A DNA stretch of 64,000 nucleotides from Melioribacteraceae bacterium (lineage in GTDB: Bacteria > Bacteroidota > Ignavibacteria > Ignavibacteriales > Melioribacteraceae). The DNA is taken from the NCBI GenBank assembly GCA_021739765.1, contig JAIPBD010000001.1:310001-374000 (forward strand). The letters run 5' to 3'. A program made the translations under genes and the position numbers. The notes beneath the pieces are model-generated. The model made no database searches and was not told the DNA's origin. It saw nothing but the letters and a program-made list of their open reading frames with translations. Below are positions 47,001-58,800 of the stretch, one piece after another (positions within the stretch are counted from its first letter, which is position 1; every line of letters begins with the position of its first letter).

Positions 47001-47079
47001 GAATGATTGAAAAACTGCTTACGCCGAGAATAATTAAAATGAGTTTATTGCGGATTGAAAGTTCTCGTAGCTTTTTCAA
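44038..47079 (-). CDS. CHASE8-HAMP hybrid histidine kinase with two receivers and HPt
   Basis: The 1013-residue protein begins with a membrane helix, a short periplasmic CHASE8-type domain (about 38-150; [17 protein letters not shown]), a second helix and HAMP. Then come HisKA ([15 protein letters not shown]; His near 281), HATPase, REC1 (from about 521), REC2 (from about 668; [12 protein letters not shown]), HPt (HTLKGVSGN, His near 882) and the helical tail. REC1 looks inactive: its phosphorylation Asp is Asn ([13 protein letters not shown]) and its acidic pair is EN (LICENN). CHASE8 is the sensor of YfiN, whose periplasmic repressor is YfiR, and a YfiR-family gene lies just 45 bases upstream. 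YfiR-like control of this kinase is therefore likely. Confidence 0.93.
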   Translation of the reverse strand: MKKLRELSIRNKLILIILGVSSFSIILALAINLIWDIENYKMNLKESSIINATLIAEYCSAPLLFEYTNEIDQILTKLNSVPNITGAFVFGITGNVVASFHRDENNKIDPPQSIKNKSTEFVDDYLVVVYPINFENENYGSIYLHVSTDELDSEIRIRILIMILILLTSVVVALLLTIYFQRIISGPITQLANVTSMIANNNDFTIRVKPRGDDEITELYRRFNLLFEFIQVREDQKNKVLKEIEDLNEDLERKVIERTKELENAKEIAENASKAKSQFLAVMSHEIRTPMNAIIGLTNLALKTDLDIKQRDYLEKVDRSANSLLGIINDILDFSKIEAGKLEIEKVRFNIEQVLDTVIAFNAQKAFDKNLEFIVHVNHEIPSELIGDPLRISQILTNLCSNAIKFTNAGEVILSVETVARDNEKIKLKFSVQDTGIGMTSAQLKKLFTAFQQADTSTTRKYGGTGLGLSISKRLANLMSGDVLAESKPGKGTTFYFIAEFIIQKNISNGLPEISDELKSLKVLICENNLVAQAIMAEVLEKFNFNVTQVNTGEKAIWEMRKNLVNQFDLLIINLDNPDMDGLETIAEIENDPALQVKKIILLVPYGKTEIGGDNLLASIDGILSKPVSPSSMYDKIMEVFGKEFASNKRREKGIKHKEALRELKGARILIVEDNEINQQVATELLKGEGFNVEVAENGKIGLEMVKNSGVPSKYDFVFMDIQMPEMDGFTATEEIRKLDDYKTLPIVGLTADVMKGVKEKCIRVGMMDFVTKPIDPDAAFEVLVKWINPDSINRNNNLITEEENQTEATRENGAMNPENSDLIIPLLDGIDIEDGLARVAGNKKLYISLLEKFHKANKNIITELRNKIQENDFETAHRMVHTLKGVSGNIGAINLHEKIKEIEHFFKERELNNIDHILGEIDQNLSPILNEVELKISCIKHTKFRNLSTGELNNKLIRLQEMLANFDPASQNLITELHPISEHEEQSARLKETIDRYDFEAASIILKKIINL

Positions 47080-47124
47080 AACCGACCTGCTCTTAAATTT
47101 ACCGCGGCATGGTATTTCAAAATA

Positions 47125-47658
47125 CTAATCATATAATACGGAAGCTAAGTTGATAAATTGAGTGTTCGATTCTATTCCATTTTCTCTTAGGGAGGAAAGA
47201 TTTATTTCAAATTTAATCTTCCCATCTTGTTTAATCAGATTTATACCCGCGCCTTTTTCACCGAAGCCTTCTTTATCACCTATCAGTAAAACCGGTTCTC
47301 CCTGAATTTTTTGCAGAACATTTTTTATATCCATTGTACTTTTTTGGGATAGGAAAATAATATTGTAACTCTTCAATGGAGTTGATGGATTCAATTCTTC
47401 AATCTTCGCCGGTTTTTTTTTGATTAATTGCTCGTGTGTTATAATCTTTAATGCGGAAGCAATTTCAGCATCGCCAAGAACGCCTATTTTGAAAGTATCT
47501 CTATCCGCATTTTCCGGCCAATGTAGGAACTTTGTAAACTTATAGACTAAAACAGCTTTAACATTTGCTTCAGTGTTTCCTTCTTGAGATTTGATTTCGG
47601 AAACATAACCGAGGAAGAAAAGAATTAATACCGGTACAAAATATCTTAATCTCAACAT
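47125..47658 (-). CDS. YfiR family periplasmic protein (DUF4154)
   Basis: A 177-residue protein: signal peptide (MLRLRYFVPVLILFFLG, cleavage near SEIKSQ), then the YfiR/DUF4154 core (NVKAVLVYKFTKFLHWPE, FKIGVLGDAEIAS, YNIIFLSQ, PVLLIGDKEGFGEKGAGINL, and the C-terminal LRENGIESNTQFINLASVLYD). YfiR in Pseudomonas sits in the periplasm and represses the CHASE8-GGDEF cyclase YfiN. The frame is open upstream to 47868 across the receptor gene, but the signal peptide begins at ATG 47658, four bases after the receptor's stop. It is the middle gene of the receptor-YfiR-kinase operon. Confidence 0.9.
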   Translation of the reverse strand: MLRLRYFVPVLILFFLGYVSEIKSQEGNTEANVKAVLVYKFTKFLHWPENADRDTFKIGVLGDAEIASALKIITHEQLIKKKPAKIEELNPSTPLKSYNIIFLSQKSTMDIKNVLQKIQGEPVLLIGDKEGFGEKGAGINLIKQDGKIKFEINLSSLRENGIESNTQFINLASVLYD

Positions 47659-47662
47659 AATG

Positions 47663-49651
47663 TTAAAAATTATTACTGAATAAATTGTATTCAATTTTGA
47701 ACAAGACCATCCTTTGAGGTTGTCTGTATCTCTGCGGTGGTCTGTTAGAAGTATGATAAAACTCAGTATCAAACAAATTATTAACAAACAATCTAAAGTT
47801 AAATCCCGCCACATTAATAAATGCGAAATTGAGATGTGAAACGAATGCCGGTCCCACTTGTTTGTCACCCGTCGATTCTATATAAACCGGATTTTCTCTT
47901 CTGCCCAAATAATTGTTTCTAAATCCGATTGAAAATTGATCCGTGAAATTATATCGCACGCCAAAATTGGCCGAGTGTTTTGCTATTTCCGGAACGATCG
48001 TGTTATCATCAAAGACCGCGTAATTGTAAGTGTAATTCCCGTAAATTTTCAATTTATCGGAAGCATGTTCTGCAAAGAGTTCTACACCATCAACATTTGT
48101 TTCGCCGACGTTATCCCAATACCATCCGTTATTGGTATTAACTTGACTCAATTTTTCGTGCAGCGAATTCTTATAAAATGAAATTTCGGCATAGCTATTT
48201 TTTGATAAACTGTACGAAAGGGAAAATTCGAAGGAACTCATTTTTTCGGATTCAAGATTTAAATTCCCCAATCCGCTGTTATAATCCCAAGGTTTAGGTG
48301 CCCGGAAAGCACTAGCGTATAAAAACTTAGCGCCCAACTTTTCGTCCTTGTAAACTAAACCTGCTCTCGGCGTAAATACTTGATCGTATACCGAACTGTT
48401 ATCGAAACGGAATCCCGCGAATAAATTGAAATTAGTGTAAAACTTAAATTGTGATTGCAGATAAAAACTGAATAATGAATTATTTTGTTTTTCGGGTTCG
48501 GGTGGAACTGCGGGAGCGGTTGTAGCAGAACTACTGTAAGTCTGAGAAAATCCGGTAGCTAATGTTTCAGATTCGTATTCAAGTCCGCCTATAAAGGAAA
48601 GTTGATTATTTATCTCCCACGACAAAATTTCCTCGATACCGATTAAGTTGTTGGGACGGTAATAACCCGCTTGAGAGGTGGTTGTAACATAACCAATGGT
48701 ATTATCAAGCACTGTCGCGTCAATGCAGTAAATATTGGATGTCAGTTTTAATCTTTCGTCGATACTGTAATCATGTTTCAGAAAACCTGTTAGGAAATTG
48801 ATGTTCCATGAAGAACCATGATCCAGATATAAGGTGCCGGTGGATTTATAGTTTGTCGTTCTGGATGCTTTTTTACTCTGGAATGTTAGCCCGAATGTAA
48901 ATTCTTCATAGAGGATTTTTGCATCTACCGCAAGGTCGTCTTCAAAATTTTCCATATTTTCAGTCCAATTATTATCACCTTCCTTGCCTCCCAAATCGGC
49001 CTTTTCCGTTGTTTTGAACATTCCGGAGATTCCGAAACCAAAATTATCTTCTTCATCAAAATATCTGTATGAAGCATTAGCGTTTACCGTGTTAAAGGCA
49101 CCATATTCGATACTTGCGTTAGCACCGGGGTAATCTTTCGGATTTTTAGTGATAATATTGATGATGCCTGAAATAGCGTTTGTGCCGTATAACGCGGATG
49201 CCGGACCGTAAACAACTTCAATCCTTTCAACATTTTCCAAATTATATTGCGCACCGCCGTAGAATCCACCTGAATTCAATTCGTTTATTTGAATTCCATC
49301 GATCAAAACCAAAGTAAGATTATTTTGATTTGGTATTCCCCGTTGAAATATGTAACTGTTGAAGCCTTGAATATTTCGAAATTGGAATCCCTGTAGATCG
49401 GATAGAACATCTTCTAAAGTGAGATAACCGTTTTGAATTATTTTCTCTTTTGAAATGACTTTTACGGTTGCTGGAACATCACCCAATTTTTGAAGTTTTT
49501 TTGAAGCGGTAACAATTTCAACATTGAGAAGATCTGAGAGACTCAAATCCATTAATTCTTTTATATTATCAGATTGAGCTTTAATTGTGGTTGCTGTTGA
49601 AAAGAGAATTAGGAATATTATAAAGTGACGATAGTCTAAATCATTCATCAC
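47663..49651 (-). CDS. TonB-dependent outer-membrane receptor
   Basis: The 662-residue protein has a signal peptide, the SLSDLLNVEIVTASKK stretch that marks receptors of this operon type, a plug domain (LGDVPATVKVISKEKI, VLIDGIQIN, VERIEVVYGPASALYGTNAISGIINIITK; the last stretch is the classic plug end), and a 22-strand barrel region. The C-terminus ends RMVLFKIEYNLFSNNF, a barrel-closing strand with terminal Phe. No SusD partner is present. Together with YfiR and the CHASE8 kinase it may couple ligand arrival at the outer membrane to kinase activity, rather than serve bulk nutrient uptake; this is inferred from the conserved gene order. Confidence 0.92.
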   Translation of the reverse strand: MMNDLDYRHFIIFLILFSTATTIKAQSDNIKELMDLSLSDLLNVEIVTASKKLQKLGDVPATVKVISKEKIIQNGYLTLEDVLSDLQGFQFRNIQGFNSYIFQRGIPNQNNLTLVLIDGIQINELNSGGFYGGAQYNLENVERIEVVYGPASALYGTNAISGIINIITKNPKDYPGANASIEYGAFNTVNANASYRYFDEEDNFGFGISGMFKTTEKADLGGKEGDNNWTENMENFEDDLAVDAKILYEEFTFGLTFQSKKASRTTNYKSTGTLYLDHGSSWNINFLTGFLKHDYSIDERLKLTSNIYCIDATVLDNTIGYVTTTSQAGYYRPNNLIGIEEILSWEINNQLSFIGGLEYESETLATGFSQTYSSSATTAPAVPPEPEKQNNSLFSFYLQSQFKFYTNFNLFAGFRFDNSSVYDQVFTPRAGLVYKDEKLGAKFLYASAFRAPKPWDYNSGLGNLNLESEKMSSFEFSLSYSLSKNSYAEISFYKNSLHEKLSQVNTNNGWYWDNVGETNVDGVELFAEHASDKLKIYGNYTYNYAVFDDNTIVPEIAKHSANFGVRYNFTDQFSIGFRNNYLGRRENPVYIESTGDKQVGPAFVSHLNFAFINVAGFNFRLFVNNLFDTEFYHTSNRPPQRYRQPQRMVLFKIEYNLFSNNF

Positions 49652-49749
49652 AAACCTCTGTCGTTATTAGACCGGTTGATCTGATTCGAGTTTTATATTT
49701 TTTAGCCGTTTATAACAGCTAACACTTAATTACTTCCCAGTAGGCAAAA

Positions 49750-49771
49750 AATTGGATTGTCAATTCCAATT
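49750..49771. promoter_or_regulatory. Palindrome upstream of the TonB receptor operon
   Basis: AATTGGA at 49750-49756 and TCCAATT at 49765-49771 form an inverted repeat about 100 bases upstream of the receptor start. It could be an operator; no regulator is assigned. The 49652-49891 gap holds no gene. Confidence 0.25.
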
Positions 49772-49891
49772 ATCTTAAAGTTTATATTTCCTTAAATGGA
49801 AACTATTTTGAACCGTATATTTAGTTATTCGTATTCCAAATTAAGAAGAAAATATATTTGATATCAAGATAAATATTTAAATATATCATAC

Positions 49892-52800
49892 CTAATCACT
49901 AATCAAGTTCATACTTCCTAATATTCGTATAGCGGCTTCAAAATCGTAGGTTTCAATAGATTCTTTCAGTTTTGCGGAATCGATTTTGTGCCCCGGAATA
50001 GGGTGAATTTCGCGTATTGTTTCTTGTGCTTCCGGATCAAAGTTCTCGAGCATTTCTTTTAACTGCCTGAGCTTTGTTTTTAGATCTTCAGCATTAATGT
50101 TGGATTCATGCTCTAACTCATTTTCAATAACTTTTTCTTTAATTGAATTTAGCACCGGGTTCAAATACTGCTTTAGTTCAGCTAGAATTTCTTCAATGTT
50201 TTCAAGGTTTCTGTCGATAAAATATTTCTCTAATTCTTTTGTTTTTGAATGAAGTGTCATTGCGGCGATATTTCCGGAAACGCCTTTTAGTGTATGAATT
50301 AATCGATGAGCTGTTTCATAATCTTTATTAGTGACAGCATTTTTCACTTCATCCGGTGTTTTAAGGTTTCCCGTGTAGAATTTTTTAAGAATAGAAATAA
50401 AGAGCTTTTTGTTTCCGGCAACGCGCTGAAGTCCTTCATTAATATCTACATCAAATATTTCAGGAATTTGTACTTCGATAGTATCTGGCTCCGTTTCATC
50501 GCCGGTAAGTGCATCCTTGCTAATATTCACCGGAATCCATTCCACAATTGCGCCGAATAATTGATCCGGATCGATCGGTTTCGTAACATAATCCTGCATA
50601 CCGACTTCCATACATTTTTCACGAATTCCTGACATGGCGTCGGCGGTCATTGCAACAATCGGCAATTTTTCTTTGGAAACGAATTTTCGAATTTCTGTGG
50701 TAGCCGAGTATCCATCCATAACAGGCATTTGCAAATCCATAAGTACAAGATCATAATTTTTCTTTCTTACCATTTCGGCGGCGATTTGTCCGTTTTCGGC
50801 AATATCTACTTTTAGGTTTTGACCTAGCAGTAATTCAGATGCAACTTGCTGATTAATCTCATTATCTTCCGTCAGCAGAATTTCCGCTCCGCGTCTCAGT
50901 TTTAATTCCATTAGATGTTTTTTGCCTTTCGATTGAACAATTTTCTTCGTTTTGATTTCCTTCCCGAAAGCTTCCATAAAAGAATCGAACAGGGTTGAAT
51001 AGGAGTATGGTTTTTTTATAAATCCGTTTACGCCTAATAGTCCGGCTTTTTCTGCGATTTGTTCATCTCCGAATGCGGTAACCATTATTATTTTTAGGTC
51101 ACGGAGTTTGCTGTCACTTTTTATTTTTTTTACGACTTCAATACCATTCATCTCAGGCATCATATAATCAAGAAACAATAAATTATATTTTTTCTTTTTT
51201 AACATTACTAATGCTTCGCGTCCGGAAGATGCAACATCAGAATGAAGATCGAACATAATTGTAGCACCGAACATAATTTGCTGTGCGGTTGGGTTATCAT
51301 CACAAATTAATATTTGAAGATTTTTCAAGTCGTCCGGAATATCATACTCAGTGCTATCTTGTAGCTTCCTGATTCCGAACTCGGCGGAAAAGTAGAATGT
51401 GCTTCCTTTTTCTTTTTCTGTTACAAGCCATGTATCACCGCCCATCAGACTAGCCAATTTTTTACTGATTGCTAATCCAAGTCCGGTACCACCATATTTT
51501 CTTGTTGTCGAGCTATCGGCTTGGGAAAACTCTTGAAACATTTTATCGGCTTGTTCAGGGGTCATCCCAATTCCGGTATCCTTAACACCAAACTGTAGCA
51601 AAACTTTTTCCGGACTTTTTTCCATTACGCTGACTGACACAACAACTTCGCCCGAATCAGTAAACTTGATCGCATTGCTGCAAAAATTTGTGAGAATTTG
51701 AGTTACTCTCAGCGGATCACCGATAAGATTTGAGGGAACATTCGGAGCAACAAATATTGCAAATTCAATCCCTTTATCAATTGCTTTTTGAGCGTTAAGA
51801 TTTGAGACTGTATCCATCACGGTGTCCAAATCCATTTCTGTATATTCTATCGCAAGTTTCCCGGCTTCAATTTTTGAGAAATCTAGAATGTCGTTAATTA
51901 TTCCAAGCAGGGAGTTTGCTGAACGGTCAATTTTTGTCAAATAATCAAACTGTTTCGAGTTGAGTTCAGTTTGTAACGCAAGATGCGTTAATCCGATAAT
52001 CGCGTTCATCGGTGTTCGGATCTCGTGGGACATTGTGGCTAAGAATTGACTTTTTGCGACCGTTGCGGTTTCGGCTTCTTCTTTTGCAAACTCAAGTTCA
52101 GCTTGAATGTTCATGAGTTCCGTGATGTCTCGAGATATGGAAAGAATTCCAACAATGTTTCCATTCAAATCTTTGAGAGGCCTTTTTACGGTATTTGCCC
52201 ATCCTTTCTGATTTCCGATTTTGATTATATCTTCTGTCAATTCAATGCTCTTTCCTTCATTGATAACTTGAATTTCAGGACCCTTAGTAAACTTGATTAC
52301 AGATTTTTCATTCTGAACCTCCTCTTCCATTTTGCCTACTATATCATGCCAGTCTTCATAACCGAGCATTTTCGCCATCGGCAAGCTGCAAGCGCGATAT
52401 CGCAAATCTTTATCTTTCAAGTAGACTAAATCCGAAGTGCTCTCAAGGAAGTTTGTAAAATCGCGACTTAAAACTTCTGCAGCTTCCTTCGCGGTTTTTA
52501 ATTCAATTTCCGCTTCTCTCCGTTTTGAGATATCATTAAACGAAATTACCGAGCCGATCAGGTCATCATCTTTAATTATTGGAGTCGCTGTATATTCAAC
52601 AGGCAAAGGTTTGCCATTCTTTGTCCATAGTACTTCGTCATCAACTCTGCTCGAAATACCTTCGGTAAATGCATGATACATCGGGCAATTTTCAACATGA
52701 TATTCCGAACCATCGGCATGATGATGATGAAATATTGAATGGGCTTTATTACCAAGCAGTTCCTCTTTAGAGTAGCCCAAAATATTTTCCACAGCCGGAT

Positions 52801-55633
52801 TTACGAAAGTTATTTTACCATCCGCATCCGTCCCAAAAATTCCTTCTGTCGTTGATTCCAGGAGTAGCCGGCTTCGTTCTTCGGCCGCCTTTAGTTCTGC
52901 GGCGGCTTCTTTTTTCTCGGTTAAATCGCTCATTATCACGCCGAGGAAATTTCTTTCACCGACCGAAAAGGGGATTATTGTTAAGTCAACAAAGAATAAA
53001 TCGCCATTATTTTTCTTCGCCAACCATTCTGTTTTTACTTTTTCGCCATTTTGAAATTTCAGATTATATTCAGCCAGATGTTTCTCAAAAGGTTTGCCGT
53101 CAGGTTGTATCTCTGCCGAAATTTCAGAGGGGGACAATCCGATCACTTCGGTTTCATTATCATACCCAAACATTTTTACCCAGGCTTTATTACACTCAAT
53201 AAAGCTCATATCCTCAACAAAAGCGTAAGCATCGATTGCGTAATCATAAAGTGATTGGAATTTTGCCGAATTTACTTTGCGTTCGGTTATATCGTCTTCA
53301 ATGGCAACATAATGTGTCAGCTTATTTCTTTCATCCGTTACTGAAGATATTGATATCGCCACCCAGTAATATTCGCCATTTTTCTTTCTGTTTTGAATTT
53401 CTCCTCGCCAGACTTTACCTACTGAAATTGTTTCCCACATATCTTTGTAGACTTCATCAGGCGTAATTCCTGAATTGAGAATACTTGGCTTCTTACCAAA
53501 TGCCTCGTCTTGAGTAAAGCCGGTAAAGTTCATAAATTCTTGATTTACATATTCGATTTCACCGGAGAGATTTGTGATAAAAATCATTGAAGGATTTTGT
53601 TCGACGGCGACTGAAAGTTTTTTAGTAATTTCTTCAGTTTTTTTGCGTTCTGTGATATCGAAACGAATTGAAATATATTCAGCCGGTTTGCCGTTTGCTC
53701 CGATGACAGGCGCAATCACCGTATCTACCCAATAAATTGATCCGTCCTTTGCCACATTTTTTACAATGTCCCGCCATACTTTCCCTTGTGCAATTTCATG
53801 CCACATCTTTTTCCAAAATTCAACTGGGTGGTAACCGGAATTTACGATGTTATGTTTTTTCCCTATGAGTTCGGAGCGTTCATATTTGGAAACTTTGCAA
53901 AACAGATCATTAACAAAAGTTATTTCACCTCGTATATTTGTGGCTGAAACAATAGCCGTTTTATTTAAAGCGTTATTTTGTGAAGTAATTTTAAGATTTA
54001 AATTATTAGCTAATTTAATCGAATTTTCCAATTCCGCGGTTCTTCTTTTAACTTCATTCTCAAGATTTTCATTAATAGATATTAACTTTATCTCCGATTG
54101 CTGCCGATCGTAGAAATTACCAATCAGCCGACAAAGCGCTGCGATCAGTTCTTTTTCCTCTTTTAGAAACGGGCCATCATCGGCTTCGGGCATTTCTTCA
54201 ACATAAAAAACTTCTATTGATCCGATTACGCGCTCTGTTGTAACAATCTCACTTTTTTGCATCCACTCCGATTCTTCAAAATTATCAGAAGTAAATATTT
54301 TATCACCAAATTTTATTCGACCTTTCGTGATCTCTGGGTATTGCCAACCGTTTGGAATTGCTTTGGCGGTTTCTTGTAATATAAAATCTATATCAGACAA
54401 GGTATCTTCTGTTAATTGAGAAACCTTATATAGACATCTTAGTTCTTTAACTCTTTCATTTACATCATGTATTAATTTTTCCTTTTCTTTTTCTCTTTGC
54501 TTAATTCTCTGATTCATATAATCAAAGCTCGCGGCTAAAGATGCAACTTCATAACCTTTTGCGTTAACACTCAATTCTGAGTCTTTTCCCGCTGCTACGG
54601 ACTCCACATGTTTTTGAAGAGTTTTAATTGGTTTTGTGATCTGGTTGGAAACGAAAAGTATTATTAAGACTGTGATAAAAATTGTAGCCAAAAAGAGCAA
54701 AATGAATTTTTGTATGGTACTGTTCACAATGCTTAATGCTGAAGACTCATTTGTCCCCACAAAGAACGTCCATTTTGTCGTTTCAACCGGAGCGTAAAAA
54801 GTTAAGAATCTATCGCCGCTACTAAGATCTAATCTTTCTAAACCCGATCCTCCTTCAATAAATTTGCGGGCGACTTTATCTCTTTCTGATTTTAATAGTG
54901 AATTGGAATCCTCTTCGTCGAAAATATTCTTCCCAAGGAGTTCTTCTTTGCTATAAGATGTGTAAACATAGTTCCCCGCATTTGTAATAATTCCAACGGA
55001 ATAATCATTCATTTCTTCTGCGGATAGATAACTCTCAAACTCTGAGATTGGTATGTCGATAGTTACAACAGCCCAAAAAGAATTATCGCGGAAAACGGGC
55101 ATGGAGTAAGTCACCATCCAAATATTACCTGCTTCGTTATCGAAGTAAGGTTCGGTCCAGATTGGTTTTTTCTCTTGTTGGGGTAAGTTATACCAATCCC
55201 ACTCACCGTTGGAATAATCGTAAGCGTCTTTGCCAATTTCAATTTGTTTTATCCCGTCGGGACTTCGAAAAGAATATGGAGCGAAAAGTCGTTGATTCTT
55301 ATTAAAAACGTAAGGAGCAAAAGTTATTGATGAGCCATAAATGAAGTCATTGTTCTCAACATTTCTTTTTGTCCAATTATATATCTCTTCTTCTGTGTAA
55401 TCATCTTTTTCAATTAAAAATCTTCTATTTAAGGAGGCAACATCTGTAACTACTTGGAGATAACGATCGAGATTGCCGGCAGTTCGCCAAGTTAAATCCT
55501 TTAGTTTATATTCAATCTTATCTGTGGATTCATTTTTGATAGTTGTAATATTTATTAAAGCGATTACAACATAAAGCAAAATTATGGGAGGCAGAATAAA
55601 CAGTAAGAGTTTATTCGTGATCGATAATTTCAT
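49892..55633 (-). CDS. Cache and multi-PAS hybrid histidine kinase with two receivers and HPt
   Basis: The protein is 1913 residues from ATG 55633. Its order is a membrane helix, a periplasmic dCache domain (WTRPYF-like [12 protein letters not shown] and [10 protein letters not shown]), a second helix, HAMP, a GAF-like region, five PAS domains (one with a His/Cys-rich insert, [18 protein letters not shown]), HisKA ([15 protein letters not shown]; His near 1201), HATPase, REC1 (from about 1439; [13 protein letters not shown]), REC2 (from about 1581; [13 protein letters not shown]), HPt (HTLKGVSGN, His near 1779) and the helical tail. Both receivers are intact. The frame extends upstream to 55810, but the sequence from '[12 protein letters not shown]' aligns with the start of the neighbouring Cache kinase, so the shorter start is chosen. 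Ligand unknown. Confidence 0.92.
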   Translation of the reverse strand: MKLSITNKLLLFILPPIILLYVVIALINITTIKNESTDKIEYKLKDLTWRTAGNLDRYLQVVTDVASLNRRFLIEKDDYTEEEIYNWTKRNVENNDFIYGSSITFAPYVFNKNQRLFAPYSFRSPDGIKQIEIGKDAYDYSNGEWDWYNLPQQEKKPIWTEPYFDNEAGNIWMVTYSMPVFRDNSFWAVVTIDIPISEFESYLSAEEMNDYSVGIITNAGNYVYTSYSKEELLGKNIFDEEDSNSLLKSERDKVARKFIEGGSGLERLDLSSGDRFLTFYAPVETTKWTFFVGTNESSALSIVNSTIQKFILLFLATIFITVLIILFVSNQITKPIKTLQKHVESVAAGKDSELSVNAKGYEVASLAASFDYMNQRIKQREKEKEKLIHDVNERVKELRCLYKVSQLTEDTLSDIDFILQETAKAIPNGWQYPEITKGRIKFGDKIFTSDNFEESEWMQKSEIVTTERVIGSIEVFYVEEMPEADDGPFLKEEKELIAALCRLIGNFYDRQQSEIKLISINENLENEVKRRTAELENSIKLANNLNLKITSQNNALNKTAIVSATNIRGEITFVNDLFCKVSKYERSELIGKKHNIVNSGYHPVEFWKKMWHEIAQGKVWRDIVKNVAKDGSIYWVDTVIAPVIGANGKPAEYISIRFDITERKKTEEITKKLSVAVEQNPSMIFITNLSGEIEYVNQEFMNFTGFTQDEAFGKKPSILNSGITPDEVYKDMWETISVGKVWRGEIQNRKKNGEYYWVAISISSVTDERNKLTHYVAIEDDITERKVNSAKFQSLYDYAIDAYAFVEDMSFIECNKAWVKMFGYDNETEVIGLSPSEISAEIQPDGKPFEKHLAEYNLKFQNGEKVKTEWLAKKNNGDLFFVDLTIIPFSVGERNFLGVIMSDLTEKKEAAAELKAAEERSRLLLESTTEGIFGTDADGKITFVNPAVENILGYSKEELLGNKAHSIFHHHHADGSEYHVENCPMYHAFTEGISSRVDDEVLWTKNGKPLPVEYTATPIIKDDDLIGSVISFNDISKRREAEIELKTAKEAAEVLSRDFTNFLESTSDLVYLKDKDLRYRACSLPMAKMLGYEDWHDIVGKMEEEVQNEKSVIKFTKGPEIQVINEGKSIELTEDIIKIGNQKGWANTVKRPLKDLNGNIVGILSISRDITELMNIQAELEFAKEEAETATVAKSQFLATMSHEIRTPMNAIIGLTHLALQTELNSKQFDYLTKIDRSANSLLGIINDILDFSKIEAGKLAIEYTEMDLDTVMDTVSNLNAQKAIDKGIEFAIFVAPNVPSNLIGDPLRVTQILTNFCSNAIKFTDSGEVVVSVSVMEKSPEKVLLQFGVKDTGIGMTPEQADKMFQEFSQADSSTTRKYGGTGLGLAISKKLASLMGGDTWLVTEKEKGSTFYFSAEFGIRKLQDSTEYDIPDDLKNLQILICDDNPTAQQIMFGATIMFDLHSDVASSGREALVMLKKKKYNLLFLDYMMPEMNGIEVVKKIKSDSKLRDLKIIMVTAFGDEQIAEKAGLLGVNGFIKKPYSYSTLFDSFMEAFGKEIKTKKIVQSKGKKHLMELKLRRGAEILLTEDNEINQQVASELLLGQNLKVDIAENGQIAAEMVRKKNYDLVLMDLQMPVMDGYSATTEIRKFVSKEKLPIVAMTADAMSGIREKCMEVGMQDYVTKPIDPDQLFGAIVEWIPVNISKDALTGDETEPDTIEVQIPEIFDVDINEGLQRVAGNKKLFISILKKFYTGNLKTPDEVKNAVTNKDYETAHRLIHTLKGVSGNIAAMTLHSKTKELEKYFIDRNLENIEEILAELKQYLNPVLNSIKEKVIENELEHESNINAEDLKTKLRQLKEMLENFDPEAQETIREIHPIPGHKIDSAKLKESIETYDFEAAIRILGSMNLISD

Positions 55634-55891
55634 ATTTAATTCCGGTGAGAGATAATGGTATAAAAGAGTAATTACAAGCAATAATTTAAGGAAATAATGG
55701 TAGAAATGAGATGGTACTTTATCAATTATGGGATATAAGAACCGGTGAAGAAGATAAATAATTAATGCAATTATTTGCGATGAAAAATACTGTACTGAAG
55801 TAATTTTCAATACTGTAGATTGGTCTTACAATCTAAATACGACTATTAGTTAAACAAATTTAATAATAATTAAAGATATATATATTGCAAA

Positions 55892-58800
55892 TTAAATATT
55901 TTGAATCATTATCTCAAAATATTCCAACGCGCCTTCAAAATCGAAATCATTAATTTTCTGTTTTAGTTGGATTAATTCTTTATCGAATTTAGGATTCGAG
56001 CCCATCTCATCGACTGCATTTGTAGCATCCGGATTGAAATTATTCAACATTTCTTTCAATTTTTCTAATTTCCCTTTGAACTCATCGTCACTAATTGCAG
56101 AAGCAGATTCTTCTTTTTGATCAAGTATTTTCTTTTTTACAGACACAAGAGTAGGAGAGAGGTATTGATCTAATTCAGCTAGTAATTCTTCAATATTTTC
56201 TAATTCATGACTTATGAAAAACTTCTCTAATTCTTTTACTTTTTCGTGAAGAACAATTGCACCAATATTTCCGGTAACTCCTTTTAGAGTATGCATTAAT
56301 CTATGAGCAGTTTCAAAATCTTTTTGGGCGACTTTTTTCTTTATTTCCTCAACAAGATTAATATTTCCGTTATAGAACTTTTCTAATATTGAGAGATAAA
56401 GTTTTCTGTTTCCGCCAACTCTAAGCAATCCATTTTGAATGTCGATTCCTTCCAACTCTGGAATTTCAATTTCGTGATCAGTCTCTTTCCCTTTAGCATA
56501 ATCTTTTTCGTCGTCGATTATTTTGTTTTTGACGTCTCCAGGTTTTATCCATTTCACAATAGCTCCAAATGCGGCATCCGGATCAATCGGTTTGGTTACG
56601 AAATCCATCATTCCGGATTTAATGCACTTCTCTCTTACGCCGCTCATCGCATCAGCTGTTAAACCTAGAATTGGTAATTCTTTATAATCAGCCAGTTTTC
56701 TAATCTCTTCAGTTGCTGTGTACCCATCCATTTCCGGCATCTGAATATCCATAAACACAAGATTGTATTTGGAGGGAATGCCAGAATCGCGAACTTTTTC
56801 AAATGCAATTCTTCCATTCTCGGCTATCTCAACATTAAACCCAACTCCTTCAAACAATTCCGAGGCAACTTGCTGATTTATCTCGTTATCTTCTGCTATC
56901 AGAATTTTAGCACCTCTAATTTCTTTCAGAGCTTCGGTATGTCTCAAACCCTTCTCAACATGTGTTGTCGATATTACAGATTCCTTCCCAAATGTTGTCA
57001 TTATTGCATCAAATAGGGAGGACAAAGAATACGGCTTGCTGATAATCGTACTTATCCCCAATTCCGCTGATTGTTTTGCTGTGTCTCCTTTTGCGAAAGC
57101 ACTTATCATTATTACTTTAAGTTTTTTTAATTCTTCGACTTGCCTAATTAGTTTTACTGTTTCAATCCCGTCTAAATCCGGCATGCGCCAATCAACCAAA
57201 AATAAATCGTAAGGATTGGTCTTTAATTCTTTTATTGCTTCTTCTCCAGATTCAACTAATGTTATATCAAAATTGAAAGTTTTACACGCAGTCTTAAGTA
57301 TTCTCCGAGCTATATGGTTATCATCGCACCCCAATATTCTGATTTTCCCCAGTCCATCGTTTGCTGAAAATTCACTTTTTTTCTGATATTCCTGAACTCC
57401 ATAAACACCAGTGAAATAAAATGTACTACCTTTTCCATATTCGCTTTCAACTCCCGTTTCTCCGCCCATTATTTCCGCAAGTTTTTTACTTATTGCCAAT
57501 CCTAATCCGGTTCCACCGTATTTTCTTGTGGTTGAACTATCTGCCTGGCTGAATTCCTTAAACATTTTCCCTTGCTGCTCTTTGGTTAATCCTATACCGG
57601 TGTCTTTTACTTCAAACCGGAGTTTAATTTGTTCTTCGGATATTTTCTCAATAACAGATACATTTACAATAATGTCTCCTTTTTCAGTAAACTTTACAGA
57701 ATTACTGCAAAAGTTTGTTACTATCTGCCCAATTCTCAATGGATCACCAACCAGATTGAGCGGAACATCCGGAGAAACATAAATAGAAAACTCAAGCCCT
57801 TTTTCTTGTGCTTTTTGTGAATTCAGATTTGAAATTGTATCAAGCACAGTTTCCAGATCAAAATCAACATTTTCTATGTTTAATTTTCCGGCTTCAATTT
57901 TTGAGAAATCGAGGATATCGTTAATAATGCCCAAAAGAGCAATAGCGGAGCGGTCAATTTTAACAAGATAATCATGTTGTTTTGGATTTAGATCTGTTTT
58001 TAACGCAAGATTGGACAATCCAATTATCGCATTCATTGGTGTTCGAATTTCATGTGACATCGTAGCTAGGAATTGACTTTTTGTTTGTGTTGCAGCTTCG
58101 GCAGTTTCTTTCGCAATCTCCAATTCCTTTTCAGCATTTTTTATATCAGTTATATCCCAGACCAATCCAATTGAATCTGTGGGCTGACCATTTTCAGAAT
58201 ATGAGAACTTTCCGATTGACATTATATGCTTAACTTTTCCATCAGGAGTCAGTACTCTAAAGTTAGTCCTATAATCCACAATTTGGTTTGACATAGTGTC
58301 CTGCATAACTTGACCGATCGCTGCGATATCATCCGGATGAACAAAAGTGAACCATTGGTCCATTGTTCCATCCAATTCAATATTATCAAGTCCATAAAGC
58401 CTTTTAGTATTTTCATCAGCATCCAATCTATTTTCTTGCACATAATATTTCCATGAGCCCATATTTGCCGCTTGAAGAGCTAAATCTAAATTTTCTCTTG
58501 CCTCAAGAACTTCTTTTTCAGCTTTTTTACGATCAGTTATATCGTTTACAACGGCAGTAAAAAGTTTCCTGTCTTTTAATTCTACTTCACTTATCCCTAT
58601 TTCCACCGGGAATAATTCACCATTTTTTCTTAATGCTGTTACCTCAAGACGTTTATCAATAACTTTTTTAATACCCGTATTAAGGTAATTTTTAAGGTAA
58701 GCATCGTGATTAGCAGAGTGCTCGGCAGGAATAAGGATTCTTACGTTTTTTCCGTTTATTTCTTCAAATGAATAGCCGAAAATTTGCTCTGCAGCAGGAT

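Noticed and set aside
47659-47868. Upstream extension of the YfiR-family gene
   Set aside because: It overlaps the end of the TonB receptor in another frame and precedes a good signal peptide at 47658.
52046-52429. Long + strand frames opposite the kinase genes
   Set aside because: These (also 41093-41416, 59523-59876, 33663-33977 and others) are mirror frames of strongly coding - strand genes with no independent start signals or domains.
52700-52730. HHHH run as a metal-binding site
   Set aside because: It belongs to a PAS-domain insert of the form HH-x-DG-x-Y-x-CPM that is common in such kinases; no separate metal site is supported.
55634-55810. Upstream extension of the Cache/PAS hybrid kinase
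   Set aside because: The paralogue at 38888-43918 begins at the equivalent of Met 60. The extension is a hydrophobic, low-complexity AT-rich stretch.
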